Shown here piece by piece: positions 1 through 8,656 of a stretch of 64,000 bases of DNA. Below the pieces are notes generated by a model. It had not been told where the DNA came from and searched no databases. It saw nothing but the letters and a program-made list of their open reading frames with translations. The translations under genes and the position numbers were made by a program. Each line of letters starts with the position of its first letter. Within the stretch, counting starts at the first letter, position 1. Source of the stretch: Clostridioides sp. ES-S-0054-01 (lineage in GTDB: Bacteria; Bacillota; Clostridia; Peptostreptococcales; Peptostreptococcaceae); NCBI GenBank assembly GCA_021561035.1, contig CP067346.1:1519001-1583000 (forward strand). Reading direction: 5' to 3'.

Positions 1-1
1 A

Positions 2-28
2 CATGATGAAGATTTAAATGACATTTAA
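2..28 (+). CDS. Possible 3' end of an upstream gene (partial)
   Basis: Eight codons (HDEDLNDI) followed by a TAA run in from the window edge. They could be the tail of a gene that lies mostly outside. Nothing about its function can be read, and it may be chance. Confidence 0.25.
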   Translation, partial: HDEDLNDI

Positions 29-72
29 CCTTTAAAATTAAAAATATATTGATTTTATTAAATAAGAATTAC

Positions 73-101
73 TTGATTTAGTCAATAATAAAGAATATAG
101 T
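73..101 (+). promoter_or_regulatory. Candidate promoter of the MerR regulator gene
   Basis: TTGATT, a 17-base spacer, then TATAGT. It lies 40 bases upstream of the TTG start of the regulator gene. It is a reasonable sigma-A match, but short AT-rich matches are common in this genome. Confidence 0.4.
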
Positions 102-140
102 AACTATATAGGCAACAAGACGATAAGGAGTGGATAAACT

Positions 141-959
141 TTGGAAAAACAGTATTTTACTACAGGTGAATTTGCCAAATTGTGTGGAATATCTAAACAG
201 ACATTAATTTTTTATGATAAAATAGGTATTTTTTCTCCTGAATATAAAGATAAAAATAATTATAGATATTACTCTGTTTATCAATATGATACATTAGATA
301 TATTACAATCATTAAGAGAAATAGGAATGAGTCTAGAGGAAATAAAAGAGTATATACAAAATAGAAGTCCTCAACTTTGTGTGAAAATGCTTAGAGAAGA
401 AGAAAAAAAGATAAGAGAAAAAATTAGAAAATTAAGAAAGATAAGTTCTAAGATGCAAAATAGAATAAATATAACAGTCGAAGGAATTTCTAAGATGGAT
501 AGTGAAGAAATTTATATATCCAAAAGACTTGAAGAATACTTAGTTTTATCAAGCGATTTGAGTAATATGAGTAATAATGATTTTATGATGGAATTAATAG
601 ATTTCACCAATTATTGTAAATCAAAAAATTTGTATCAAGGATATGAGTTGGGAGTAATAGTAAGCAATGAAAATATAAAAAATGGAGACTATTTAAGCAT
701 ATCAAGTTTTTATTTGAAAATAGATAAAAAAATAAAGGATAAAAAGTTATATATAAAGCCAGAGGGAATGTATGCGTGTATAAAGCATATTGGAAAATAT
801 GAAGATTCATATAAATCCTATGAAAAACTGAAAAAATATATATATGAGAACGAATATAAAATTATTGGAAATTCATATGAAGAGAGTATACTTGACTTTT
901 TTTGTGAAAGTAATGAAGATAATTATATGACCGAGATTTCAATCCAAGTATCTAGATAA
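141..959 (+). CDS. MerR-family transcriptional regulator (BmrR/TipA type)
   Basis: This 272-residue protein begins with a MerR winged helix (FTTGEFAKLCGISKQTLIFYD, about residues 6-26) followed by the NYRYYS wing motif. A basic, Lys/Arg/Glu-rich helix at about 80-115 fits the MerR dimerisation coiled coil. Residues 120-272 resemble the GyrI/BmrR-like effector-binding half found in multidrug-sensing MerR proteins. The TTG start is chosen because AAGGAG lies 10 bases upstream. The gene stands alone, with a strong inverted repeat behind it, so no target gene is obvious. The MerR class is clear; effector and target are unknown. Confidence 0.85.
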   Translation: MEKQYFTTGEFAKLCGISKQTLIFYDKIGIFSPEYKDKNNYRYYSVYQYDTLDILQSLREIGMSLEEIKEYIQNRSPQLCVKMLREEEKKIREKIRKLRKISSKMQNRINITVEGISKMDSEEIYISKRLEEYLVLSSDLSNMSNNDFMMELIDFTNYCKSKNLYQGYELGVIVSNENIKNGDYLSISSFYLKIDKKIKDKKLYIKPEGMYACIKHIGKYEDSYKSYEKLKKYIYENEYKIIGNSYEESILDFFCESNEDNYMTEISIQVSR

Positions 960-969
960 GGATTAAAAT

Positions 970-1020
970 AGAGATATATTCAAATGTTAAGTAATTCTAC
1001 TTATCATTGAATATATCTCT
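970..1020. terminator. Inverted repeat between convergent genes, probable terminator
   Basis: A 14-bp perfect inverted repeat (970-983 with 1007-1020, AGAGATATATTCAA) sits just after the MerR gene and before the 3' end of the convergent feoB. There is no long T tract, so it is a weak or bidirectional terminator at best. Confidence 0.5.
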
Positions 1021-1091
1021 ATGCTTTATAATAAAGTATATAAATTTTTAAATAGTATCTATAGGATATGTTTGATGTAAGTTAATACTAA

Positions 1092-3212
1092 TTATATAAA
1101 TAAATTGTAAACTGTAGTTGTTAAAAAACAAACAATAAAAGCAAGTATAGTAGGCATTAAGAATCCTAAGGCAGTCCATTTTAAACTTCCAGTTTCTTTT
1201 TTTATTGTTAAAAGTGTTGTCGCACAAGGCCAGTGAAGTAAACTGAACAGCATAACATTTAAAGCTGTTAAATAAGTCCATCCATGTTCTCTAAGAACTT
1301 GACCTAAAGCATTAAAGCTATCTAATTCTATCATAGAACCAGTTGTTAGGTAAGCCATTAAAAGTATAGGTACGACTATCTCATTTGCTGGGAATCCAAG
1401 AATAAAAGCCATCAATATAAAACCATCAAGACCAATTAATTTGCCTAAAGGGTCTAAAAAGTTTGCAATATGTGATAATATGCTTAAATCTCCTATATAG
1501 ATATTTGCAAATATCCAAGTTATGACACCAGCAGGTATGGCTACCATTACAGCTCTTCCTAAAACAAATATTGTTCTATCTATTATGGAAGTATATAAAG
1601 TTCTTCCTATTTGAGGAACTCTATAAGGTGGAAGTTCTAATGTAAATGTAGATGGAACTCCTTTTAATAGCGTCTTAGAAAGAGTATAAGAAACTAACAA
1701 CGTTATTATAACACCTAGAATTATCAGTAAAGTTATGCAAAATGCAGTTGCTATACTTGATACAAAAGAACTAGTTATAACTGAGCTAAAAAATATTGTA
1801 GATATAGCTATCAAAGTAGGAAAACGACCATTGCAAGGTACAAAGTTGTTTGTAAGTATAGCTATAAGTCTTTCCCTTGGAGAATCAATTATTCTACAAC
1901 CAATAACTCCAGCTGCATTACATCCAAATCCCATACACATAGTCAAACATTGTTTTCCATGTGCACAAGCTTTTTTAAATAGATGGTCTAAGTTAAATGC
2001 AACTCTTGGCAAATATCCAAAATCCTCAAGCAAGGTAAATAAAGGGAAGAATATTGCCATAGGAGGTAGCATTACAGAGATTACCCATGCTAATGTTCTA
2101 TATAATCCTAAAACCAACATATCGTTTAACCATGATGGACAATTAATACTATTTAATATACTCGAAATACTTGGCTCAAATCCGAGTAATAAATTAGACA
2201 ATAGAGTGGATGGATAGTTAGCACCTTCTATAGTAATCCACAATATAGTACCTAATAATAAGAGCATTATTGGAAGTCCAAATATTTTAGATGTTAATAT
2301 TTTATCTACTTTTTCTTCTCTATCTGTTGAATTTTTAGCAACATTAGAACAACACTCATCACTTAGTTTTTTAGCATAATCATAGTTAATTTTAGTAAAG
2401 TCATCTCTTATTTTTTGTTTATTTATATTATCTGGAATCTTTTTCTTTACTTTATTAATAGCATCTATTGAATCTTTGTCTATATAATTACTCATAGATT
2501 CAAATATACTTTCATCACCATCAATAAGTCTAAGACCCAACCATCTGGAATTTATACTTGGCATAATATTATCCAATTCTGGTTGAATTGATTTTACTAG
2601 ATTTTCTATATTTTCACTATATCTAACAGGTTTATTATTTAATTTATATTTATCAAAAGATACATCATTTAAAGTATCCAATAGTTCATCCATACCAGAA
2701 CCATTTCTTGCAGCAGTTAAAATAACTGGAATACCAAGAGAATCCTCTAGAAGTTTTTTATCGATAGTAATTCCTTTTTTTCTAGCTTCATCTATTAGAT
2801 TAATACACAAGATAACTTTATCTGTAAGTTCCATCACTTGAAATACTAAGTTTAAATTTCTTTCAAGACATGTAGCATCACATACTACTATTACTGCATC
2901 TGGATTACCAAAACATATAAAATCACGAGCCACAATTTCTTCTTGTGATAAGGCGAATAAAGAATATGTTCCTGGTAAATCTATTAATGCATATTCGGTA
3001 TTTTTATATTTAAAGTTACCACGAGCTGTAGCTACAGTTTTTCCTGGCCAGTTTCCAGTATGCTGTCTAAGCCCTGTAAGATGATTAAATACAGTACTTT
3101 TACCTGTATTTGGATTGCCAGCCAATGCAATTACAAACTGGTCTTCTTTGTTGTCTATATCAAACATGTCTTTTAAAGAACTCATTTTAGTTGAGTTATG
3201 TGTTAACCCCAT
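1092..3212 (-). CDS. feoB: FeoB ferrous iron transporter
   Basis: FeoB imports Fe(II) across the cytoplasmic membrane and is the main ferrous iron uptake route in anaerobes. The 706-residue protein has an N-terminal GTPase domain: G1 GNPNTGKST near residue 33, G3 DLPGTYSL near 80, and an NLID G4. A helical linker follows, then a polytopic membrane half from about residue 310 with the duplicated Gate/core segments. The start is preceded by AGGAGG at the right distance. It lies 26 bp downstream of feoA, so the two form an operon. The family assignment is secure. Nothing seems truncated. Confidence 0.97.
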   Translation of the reverse strand: MGLTHNSTKMSSLKDMFDIDNKEDQFVIALAGNPNTGKSTVFNHLTGLRQHTGNWPGKTVATARGNFKYKNTEYALIDLPGTYSLFALSQEEIVARDFICFGNPDAVIVVCDATCLERNLNLVFQVMELTDKVILCINLIDEARKKGITIDKKLLEDSLGIPVILTAARNGSGMDELLDTLNDVSFDKYKLNNKPVRYSENIENLVKSIQPELDNIMPSINSRWLGLRLIDGDESIFESMSNYIDKDSIDAINKVKKKIPDNINKQKIRDDFTKINYDYAKKLSDECCSNVAKNSTDREEKVDKILTSKIFGLPIMLLLLGTILWITIEGANYPSTLLSNLLLGFEPSISSILNSINCPSWLNDMLVLGLYRTLAWVISVMLPPMAIFFPLFTLLEDFGYLPRVAFNLDHLFKKACAHGKQCLTMCMGFGCNAAGVIGCRIIDSPRERLIAILTNNFVPCNGRFPTLIAISTIFFSSVITSSFVSSIATAFCITLLIILGVIITLLVSYTLSKTLLKGVPSTFTLELPPYRVPQIGRTLYTSIIDRTIFVLGRAVMVAIPAGVITWIFANIYIGDLSILSHIANFLDPLGKLIGLDGFILMAFILGFPANEIVVPILLMAYLTTGSMIELDSFNALGQVLREHGWTYLTALNVMLFSLLHWPCATTLLTIKKETGSLKWTALGFLMPTILAFIVCFLTTTVYNLFI

Positions 3213-3238
3213 ATTTAATATCCTCCTGCTAGAAAATT

Positions 3239-3466
3239 TTAAATGTCAGAAACTAATATTAAGCTACTTTCTTCTTGTCGTAGAGCTATCTTACTACCTC
3301 TGATTTTGTAGACAGTTAAATTATTTTTTGGACCTTTTCTAACTACATCTATAACAGCTCCTCTAGTAAGACCAAGCGCTAACATTCTTTCTCTTAAATT
3401 ACCACTAGACAATATATCTTCAACTTTGACAGTTTTTTTCACTTGAATATCGTTAAGGTTTTTCAT
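3239..3466 (-). CDS. feoA: FeoA, small SH3-like partner of FeoB
   Basis: This 75-residue protein matches FeoA: a beta-rich SH3-like fold with the typical GNLRERMLALGLTRGA segment and a C-terminal LRQEESSLILV. FeoA proteins bind the FeoB G domain and are needed for iron transport. The start is supported by GGAGGTG about 6 bases upstream. It is the first gene of the feoAB operon. A sigma-A-like promoter lies about 60 bases upstream, and two intrinsic terminators lie farther up on the same strand. Confidence 0.93.
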   Translation of the reverse strand: MKNLNDIQVKKTVKVEDILSSGNLRERMLALGLTRGAVIDVVRKGPKNNLTVYKIRGSKIALRQEESSLILVSDI

Positions 3467-3524
3467 AGTAGCACCTCCATGCTTGAAATTTAGCCTGAGC
3501 TAATCTTCTTATTCTAAACTATGC

Positions 3525-3553
3525 ATTATATTACTACCTTGTTACTTTTACAA
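3525..3553 (-). promoter_or_regulatory. Candidate feoAB promoter
   Basis: Read on the minus strand this is TTGTAA, 17 bases, TATAAT, placed about 60 bases before the feoA start. It begins right where the T tract of an upstream terminator ends, so feoAB is probably transcribed separately from what lies upstream. I could not identify a convincing Fur box. Confidence 0.5.
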
Positions 3554-3578
3554 AAAAAAGATAGGCAAGATGCCTATC
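3552..3578 (-). terminator. Intrinsic terminator upstream of feoA
   Basis: On the minus strand an 8-bp perfect stem (GATAGGCA/TGCCTATC) with a 3-base loop is followed by eight T. It stops minus-strand transcription about 85 bases before feoA. Confidence 0.8.
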
Positions 3579-3673
3579 ACACAAAGTTGGGTATAATTCT
3601 TACTTTTGGGGAAAGTAGAATATAGAATAAAAATTAACATTTTGAATCCATATAATTATTGAATTTTGATAAT

Positions 3674-3702
3674 AAAAAAATCAGAAAGCAAAAGCCTCCT
3701 GA
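3674..3702 (-). terminator. Intrinsic terminator, second one upstream of feoA
   Basis: On the minus strand TCAGGAGGC pairs with GCTTTCTGA (two G-T pairs) around a TTTT loop, followed by seven T. It is the first terminator after the acetyltransferase gene and after the strong promoter at 3762-3790. Confidence 0.75.
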
Positions 3703-3755
3703 CTCTATGTAAGGTATTTTCAAATACCTAAATATCAATTCAATATATAATTTAT
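3674..3755 (-). ncRNA. Candidate small transcript between promoter and terminator
   Basis: A near-consensus promoter (3762-3790) and an intrinsic terminator (ending near 3674) on the same strand bracket about 80 bases with no ORF. The stretch contains a second small hairpin (AGGTATTT/AAATACCT, 3712-3729). This would give a small RNA, or a leader read through into feoAB under some condition. It does not match a riboswitch class that I recognise. Existence as a separate RNA is inferred. Confidence 0.35.
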
Positions 3756-3761
3756 ACTTAA

Positions 3762-3790
3762 ATTATATATTAACAATATTAGCTTGTCAA
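3762..3790 (-). promoter_or_regulatory. Near-consensus sigma-A promoter upstream of feoAB region
   Basis: On the minus strand this is an exact TTGACA, a 17-base spacer, and an exact TATAAT. It starts just beyond the stop codon of the acetyltransferase gene. No ORF follows for about 300 bases except feoA. Confidence 0.65.
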
Positions 3791-3792
3791 CA

Positions 3793-4233
3793 CTATAATC
3801 TCATTTTAATATGTTCAATGCCAGCTTCGTCATATACTTCTGATATTTCTTTAAAACCACAAGATAAGTAAAGGTTCTTTATATAAGTTTGTGCCGATAA
3901 AGTTATATTATTTTCGTGTAAATTAACCTTTATAAAATCTATAGCACAATCCATCATTTGTTTTGCTAAGCCTTTCCCTCTATGACTAGAAAGAACTAAA
4001 ACCCTACCAATAGAGACCTCATTATAAGAGCTGTATTCTTTAGGAATTATTCTAGCATAAGCACAAATCAATCCATTGTCTTTTAAAAATATGTGATAAC
4101 AGTTTTTATCTATATCATCATAATCGTTTAACGAAAATATCTTCTGTTCACAAGCAAATACCTCATATCTTGATTTTGCTATTTCATAAAATTCATCTAA
4201 ACTTAAATCATTAAAGTGTTTAATTTTAAACAT
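3793..4233 (-). CDS. GNAT acetyltransferase, ElaA-like
   Basis: This 146-residue protein is a single GNAT domain. The acetyl-CoA-binding motif A is visible as SSHRGKGLAKQMM (about residues 82-94). The N-terminal half (RYEVFACEQ, then D-x-D-x-x-C-x-H) resembles the ElaA subgroup of GNAT proteins. The start has an AGGAGG upstream (4244-4249). The gene is transcribed alone toward feoAB, with a terminator behind it. Substrate is unknown. GNAT assignment is firm, ElaA subgroup is likely. Confidence 0.85.
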   Translation of the reverse strand: MFKIKHFNDLSLDEFYEIAKSRYEVFACEQKIFSLNDYDDIDKNCYHIFLKDNGLICAYARIIPKEYSSYNEVSIGRVLVLSSHRGKGLAKQMMDCAIDFIKVNLHENNITLSAQTYIKNLYLSCGFKEISEVYDEAGIEHIKMRL

Positions 4234-4539
4234 AGTAATTACCTCCTAATGTCTTAAAAAACTGAATATTAAGATATATTATATCATTTTTAACATAAAT
4301 ACTTTCATTAAAATTTACATTTATTAAAAATCTTTTTAAAAAGTGATATACTATATTAAAAATAAAACTTTAGTTAGAAAATTTATGATTTATGTAGACC
4401 GTGCTTTGAGAGATTGAATCAGAGCAATATAGTTAATAAACAAATAAATATTTTGATTGAAAAATAAGCTTTAGGTATTGGTAAAAAATATAAAAAAATA
4501 GTATAATGTAAAAAAACATGTGTATAATAATAAAAAAGG

Positions 4540-4568
4540 TTGACAAAATATAAAAATAATAATATATT
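4540..4568 (+). promoter_or_regulatory. Promoter of the tyrS T-box leader
   Basis: TTGACA, 17 bases, TATATT, just upstream of the T-box leader RNA. The rest of the 4234-4539 gap is AT-rich with no recognisable gene. Confidence 0.65.
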
Positions 4569-4599
4569 ATGAGTAAGTTAAGAAAAATTTCTTGTAATT

Positions 4600-4892
4600 G
4601 ATGAAATAATCTGAATATACAAATGCTATGAAGAGAAGAAGTAGGGCTAGATTTTATTTAACAGAGAGTTCCAGTCTGGTGAAATGGAATAAATCGATTT
4701 AGTTTGAATACATCTCAGAGCAATATCTCTGAAAGATAACAACCACTAAGAGATATCGGAGTAGTACACGTTATAGTACACGAGTATATGTAATTGTACT
4801 CTAAGAGATTAGTATCGTGAGATATTGATGAACTAAGGTGGTAACACGTAAGCAATGCTTTCGTCCTTTTAAATAGGATGAAAGCTTTTTTT
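4600..4892 (+). promoter_or_regulatory. Tyrosine T-box riboswitch
   Basis: T-box leaders sense uncharged tRNA and allow read-through into the downstream gene. Visible parts are a Stem I with the GAAGAGAAGAAGTA-type start (about 4628), a likely specifier TAC (Tyr) at 4709-4711, and the antiterminator bulge sequence AAGGTGGTAACACG at 4835-4848. A terminator follows, made by GCTTTCGTCCT and AGGATGAAAGC (about 4857-4885) with a T tract. The UGGU bulge fits the ACCA end of tRNA-Tyr. The usual ACCGCG is ACACG here. Placement in front of tyrS confirms the amino acid. Confidence 0.9.
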
Positions 4893-4944
4893 ATTATAAA
4901 AATAAAGATTATAAATTATATAAATATTTTAGGAGGAATGAAAA

Positions 4945-6153
4945 ATGAAATCGATAGACGAGCAAATGCGAATAATTATGAAAGGTGTAGATGATTTAAT
5001 AGATGAGAAAGAGTTAAGGGAAAAGCTTATTAAATCAGAAAAAGAAGGAAAACCTATGATAGTAAAATTGGGTCTAGACCCAAGTGCTCCAGATATACAT
5101 TTAGGGCATACGGTAGTTCTTAGAAAGATGAAACAGTTACAAGATTTAGGTCATCAAATAGTAATAATAATTGGAGACTTTACAGGAAAAATTGGAGACC
5201 CAACTGGAAAATCTAAGGCTAGAAAAGCTTTAACAACGGAGCAAGTTCTTGCAAATGCAAAAACTTATGAAGAGCAAATTTTTAAAGTTTTAGATAAAGA
5301 AAAAACTATTGTAAGATTTAATAGTGAGTGGTTGTCTAAATTAAATTTTGAAGATGTAATAAAATTAGCAGCAACTATTACTGTTGCAAGAATGTTGGAA
5401 AGAGAAGATTTTAAAAAGAGATATGAAGGACAAATGCCAATATCAGTACACGAGTTCTTCTACCCATTAATGCAAGCATATGATTCTATAGCATTAAAAG
5501 CAGATATAGAGCTTGGTGGAACTGACCAAAGATTCAACTTATTAATGGGAAGATCATTACAAAGAGAATTTGGTATGGAGTCTCAAATAGTAATAATGAT
5601 GCCTTTAATAGAGGGATTAGATGGAAAAGAAAAAATGAGTAAGAGTTTAGGCAACTATATTGGAATAGATGAAGAAGCGGGTATAATGTACCAAAAATCT
5701 ATGGAAATTCCTGATGAACTTATAATTAAATACTATAATTTAGTAACTGATGTTCATCCTGATGAAGTTAATAAAATAGAATCTCAGTTAAAAGATGGTT
5801 CAGTAAATCCAAGAGATATAAAGATGAACTTAGCAAGAGAAATAGTAACACTATACCATGGAGAAGAATCTGCCAGAGAAGCTGAAGAAAGATTTAAATC
5901 TGTATTCCAAAAAGGTCAAATACCTGAGGATATACAAACAATTCAAGTTAAGGAAGATGGATTCGATTTAATCGAGGTGCTGGTTGTTAATGAAATTGTT
6001 AAGAGTAAGAGTGAAGTTAGAAGATTAGCTTCTCAAGGCGGAGTAAAGGTAAATGGTGAAAAAGTAGAGGACTTAAGCACTATTGTAAAAGAAAGTGAAT
6101 TAGTTATTCAAATAGGAAAGAAAAAATTTGTGAAAATTGAGCTAGTAAAATAG
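4945..6153 (+). CDS. tyrS: Tyrosyl-tRNA synthetase
   Basis: TyrRS charges tRNA-Tyr in the cytosol. The 402-residue protein shows class I signatures: the HIGH-type HLGH near residue 51, and KMSKS in EKMSKSLGN near residue 232. It also has a C-terminal S4-like RNA-binding domain (VRRLASQGGVKVNG, about 358-371). The N-terminal layout (LIKLGLDPSAPDIHLGHTV) is that of the TyrZ/YyaB-like bacterial branch. AGGAGG lies upstream of the ATG. Expression is controlled by the tyrosine T-box directly in front. Confidence 0.97.
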   Translation: MKSIDEQMRIIMKGVDDLIDEKELREKLIKSEKEGKPMIVKLGLDPSAPDIHLGHTVVLRKMKQLQDLGHQIVIIIGDFTGKIGDPTGKSKARKALTTEQVLANAKTYEEQIFKVLDKEKTIVRFNSEWLSKLNFEDVIKLAATITVARMLEREDFKKRYEGQMPISVHEFFYPLMQAYDSIALKADIELGGTDQRFNLLMGRSLQREFGMESQIVIMMPLIEGLDGKEKMSKSLGNYIGIDEEAGIMYQKSMEIPDELIIKYYNLVTDVHPDEVNKIESQLKDGSVNPRDIKMNLAREIVTLYHGEESAREAEERFKSVFQKGQIPEDIQTIQVKEDGFDLIEVLVVNEIVKSKSEVRRLASQGGVKVNGEKVEDLSTIVKESELVIQIGKKKFVKIELVK

Positions 6154-6161
6154 CATAAAAT

Positions 6162-6209
6162 AAAAGCAAGTTTATTGAGTATAAAAGTATAATCAATGAA
6201 CTTGCTTTT
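6162..6209. terminator. Bidirectional terminator between tyrS and the deacetylase gene
   Basis: AAAAGCAAGTT..TTGA pairs with TCAA..AACTTGCTTTT. A-rich sequence on the left and T-rich sequence on the right allow it to serve both convergent genes. Confidence 0.75.
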
Positions 6210-6212
6210 TTA

Positions 6213-7094
6213 TTATATTAAAGTTTTAAACTGATAACCATTGTCTTTAAAATATGTTATAATTTGGTCTAATGCATTTACTGTTTCTTGTTTTCCATAA
6301 GTATCATGCATTAAAAGAACGACCATTTCTTTCCCTTCAGAAGATTTCTTTGCATGTTCAAATAACTCTTGAGCATTTTTCTTTTTACCTTCTGCATCAG
6401 CATTTAGAGCATTCCAATCAATTGATGCCATGTTTTTCTCTTTTAAGTAGTTTCTGAGAGGTTCCATATTTTTCCATGACATATACCCGCCTGGGCATCT
6501 AACTACATTTGAGGAAAAATTCTTTCCTAAAACTTTTTTCATAGCTTCATCAGTTTTGTTAAGTTCATTTACGAATGTATCAAGATTTAGGCTTCTGCCA
6601 GGATATAGTTTTTTGTAGTCATGAGTATAAGAGTGATGAGCTATTGCATTTCCTTCGTCAAATGTTCTTTTTAAAATCTCGTTAGCTCCTTTTCTTTCAA
6701 GAGAATCACCTTTAATAAAGAAAGTTCCTCTAATATCATGTCTCTTTAAGATATCTAGGACTTGTGGAGTATTAGTAGTAGATGGTCCATCATCAAATGT
6801 AAGAAAGACTATCTTTTCTCCATTGTTTGAATAGTCGTATTTGCTAAGTTTGTCCCAAACTATTTTTGCATCGTATCCATATTCTTTTGCAGCTTCTTTT
6901 TTCGCACCAATAATAGGTTCATTTTTTTCTTTTTCAATTCTTTCTTTTTCTAATTTTTCAGCTTTAAGTCTTTCCTGAGTTTCTTTCATTTCTTTTTTTC
7001 TAGACATATCCGCCCATGCCATAGAAAAAATACCAATAACTATTACAACAATTATAGTAAGTGCAATAGTTTTATTCTTTCTTTTTTTTACCAT
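6213..7094 (-). CDS. Membrane-anchored polysaccharide (peptidoglycan) deacetylase, NodB fold
   Basis: This is a carbohydrate esterase 4 protein that probably deacetylates N-acetylglucosamine in peptidoglycan outside the membrane. A signal anchor (TIALTIIVVIVIGIFSMAWA) is followed by a Lys/Glu-rich coiled linker and then the NodB domain. Metal and catalytic motifs are FLTFDDGP, HHSYTHD, RCPGGYMSW and LLMHDTYG. I start at 7094 (MVKKRKNK), with GGGGG about 10 bases upstream, rather than at an upstream ATG at 7190 that lacks a site. In C. difficile a gene of this kind (PgdA) contributes to lysozyme resistance; that identity is likely but not proven here. Confidence 0.85.
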   Translation of the reverse strand: MVKKRKNKTIALTIIVVIVIGIFSMAWADMSRKKEMKETQERLKAEKLEKERIEKEKNEPIIGAKKEAAKEYGYDAKIVWDKLSKYDYSNNGEKIVFLTFDDGPSTTNTPQVLDILKRHDIRGTFFIKGDSLERKGANEILKRTFDEGNAIAHHSYTHDYKKLYPGRSLNLDTFVNELNKTDEAMKKVLGKNFSSNVVRCPGGYMSWKNMEPLRNYLKEKNMASIDWNALNADAEGKKKNAQELFEHAKKSSEGKEMVVLLMHDTYGKQETVNALDQIITYFKDNGYQFKTLI

Positions 7095-7520
7095 GATTAC
7101 AGCATTCCCCCTTTTGTCGAATTGTATCAAAAATATATTATAATTATATCGAAGAAAGTAGAAAAAGTAAACCGACAAAGTTGTAACCAAGATAACTAAA
7201 GTGTAACTTATATGACATTATTTGCATAATATTAAAGTATCACAAATATCAAAATTATCTATAAAATATTAAAATTATCTATAAAAAAATTTAGTATAAG
7301 TAAAAAAATATAAAAATTTATTAAAAAGGTGTTTACAAAAAATGATTAATATATTACTGTTAAATAGTGGATATAAATTTGAGCTCAAAATGCATGTAAA
7401 TTTAGATTTAAAATACTGAAAAAATTTACTATATTAATTTATAGTAATGCTTATAGAAAAACTCTCTTGCTGTTTAGGGGGTTTATAATTTTGCAAAAAA
7501 ATAAAAAGGAGGGGGCTTTA

Positions 7521-8435
7521 TTGAAAAAATATTTTGGAGAAATAGGACTAATATTTATATCAATTATATGGGGAAGTGGCTTTGTAGCAACCCAATTTGC
7601 ATTAGACGGTGGGCTTACACCTCTACAAATCATAACTTTAAGATTTTTCTTAGCGGCTATATTTATGAATTTACTGTTTTTTAAACAGATTCATGCTAAT
7701 ATGGGAAAAAAATTATTAAAAGCAGGAGGGATTTTAGGAATATTTTTATTTCTAGCCTTCACAGTACAAACCATTGGACTTATGTACACTACACCATCTA
7801 AGAATGCATTTATAACAGCAGCAAATGTTGTAATAGTTCCATTCATAGGATTTATACTTTATAAAAGGAAACTTGATAAGATAGGAATAATAAGTAGTTT
7901 AGTAGCTCTTATAGGGATTGGTATACTTTCTTTAGAAGCAGATTTTTCTATTAATTTTGGAGATTTACTAACACTTATATGTTCATTTGGATTTGCATTT
8001 CATATATTCTTTACAAGTGAGTTTGCAAAAAATAACAACCCAATAGCATTGACAGCTATTCAATTTACTGTAGCGTTTTTAATGTCTTTAGTAGTTCAAA
8101 CATTTGCAGGCCAACTAAAGATGGAAGCTGAATTATCTGGTTATATGGGAACTATGTACCTAGCTGTATTTAGTACTACAATAGGATTTTTATTTCAGAC
8201 TATATGTCAAAAAAAGGTTGATGGAACTAGAACGGCTATAATATTATCCACAGAAGCTATATTTGGTACTATATTTTCTATAATAATTCTAAAGGAACTT
8301 ATTACAGTAAAATTGGTTATTGGTAGCATCTTAATATTTGTTGCAGTCATAACTGCAGAAACTAAATTATCTTTTTTAAAGAGCAAAAAAGTAAAACTTA
8401 AAGACTCAGAAGAGTCTTCGTTGGAAAGTGTTTAA
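7521..8435 (+). CDS. EamA/DMT-superfamily transporter
   Basis: This 304-residue membrane protein has ten predicted helices formed by two EamA repeats. Typical signatures are IIWGSGFVATQFAL near the N-terminus, TPLQIITLRFFLAA, and a second copy beginning at about FGDLLTLICSFGFAFHIFF. DMT carriers export amino acids or other metabolites; the substrate cannot be read. The TTG start at 7521 is preferred because AAGGAGGGGG lies just before it. A Lys/Ser-rich cytosolic tail ends the protein. The gene is monocistronic. Confidence 0.85.
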   Translation: MKKYFGEIGLIFISIIWGSGFVATQFALDGGLTPLQIITLRFFLAAIFMNLLFFKQIHANMGKKLLKAGGILGIFLFLAFTVQTIGLMYTTPSKNAFITAANVVIVPFIGFILYKRKLDKIGIISSLVALIGIGILSLEADFSINFGDLLTLICSFGFAFHIFFTSEFAKNNNPIALTAIQFTVAFLMSLVVQTFAGQLKMEAELSGYMGTMYLAVFSTTIGFLFQTICQKKVDGTRTAIILSTEAIFGTIFSIIILKELITVKLVIGSILIFVAVITAETKLSFLKSKKVKLKDSEESSLESV

Positions 8436-8441
8436 TAGGAC

Positions 8442-8548
8442 AATTATTTCCTAATTAATCAAATAAATTATATATTATGTAGAAATTTGACATCAAAACT
8501 TGGTTGATACTGGCGTTTCAAAGTGATAAAATTAATTAGGAAATAATT
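8442..8548. repeat. Perfect 18-bp inverted repeat with 71-bp spacer
   Basis: AATTATTTCCTAATTAAT at 8442-8459 is perfectly complementary to 8531-8548. The spacer holds a candidate promoter (TTGATA, 17 bases, TAAAAT at 8504-8532), whose -10 box overlaps the right arm. The repeat could be a terminator stem for the DMT gene, or a pair of operator sites. Confidence 0.6.
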
Positions 8549-8559
8549 TTATTTTTAGT

Positions 8560-8584
8560 GTTTAAACTACAAAGCCGGGGGTAT
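8560..8584 (+). promoter_or_regulatory. Sigma-B-type promoter of the reverse rubrerythrin gene
   Basis: GTTTAA, 13 bases, GGGTAT is an exact match to the Bacillus-type general-stress sigma-B consensus. It lies about 70 bases upstream of the rubrerythrin start. Reverse rubrerythrins of C. difficile have been reported to be under sigma-B control, which fits. Confidence 0.7.
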
Positions 8585-8656
8585 ATATATTCTTGTAGCA
8601 AGTTATTAAACTTAAAAATAAAAATTTAATTATATAAAATTGGGAGGAAATTAATT

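Noticed and set aside
1735-2217. 160-codon plus-strand ORF within feoB
   Set aside because: It is antisense to a strongly conserved gene and has no ribosome site or recognisable domain.
3480-3550. Fur box at the feoAB promoter
   Set aside because: No convincing 7-1-7 inverted repeat is visible; iron control is likely from family knowledge but not shown here.
8560-8611. Possible structured leader from GTTTAA..CTACAA pairing with TTGTAG..TTAAAC
   Set aside because: The left arm is exactly the -35 box of a sigma-B promoter, so this part is probably not transcribed; the pairing is likely coincidence.
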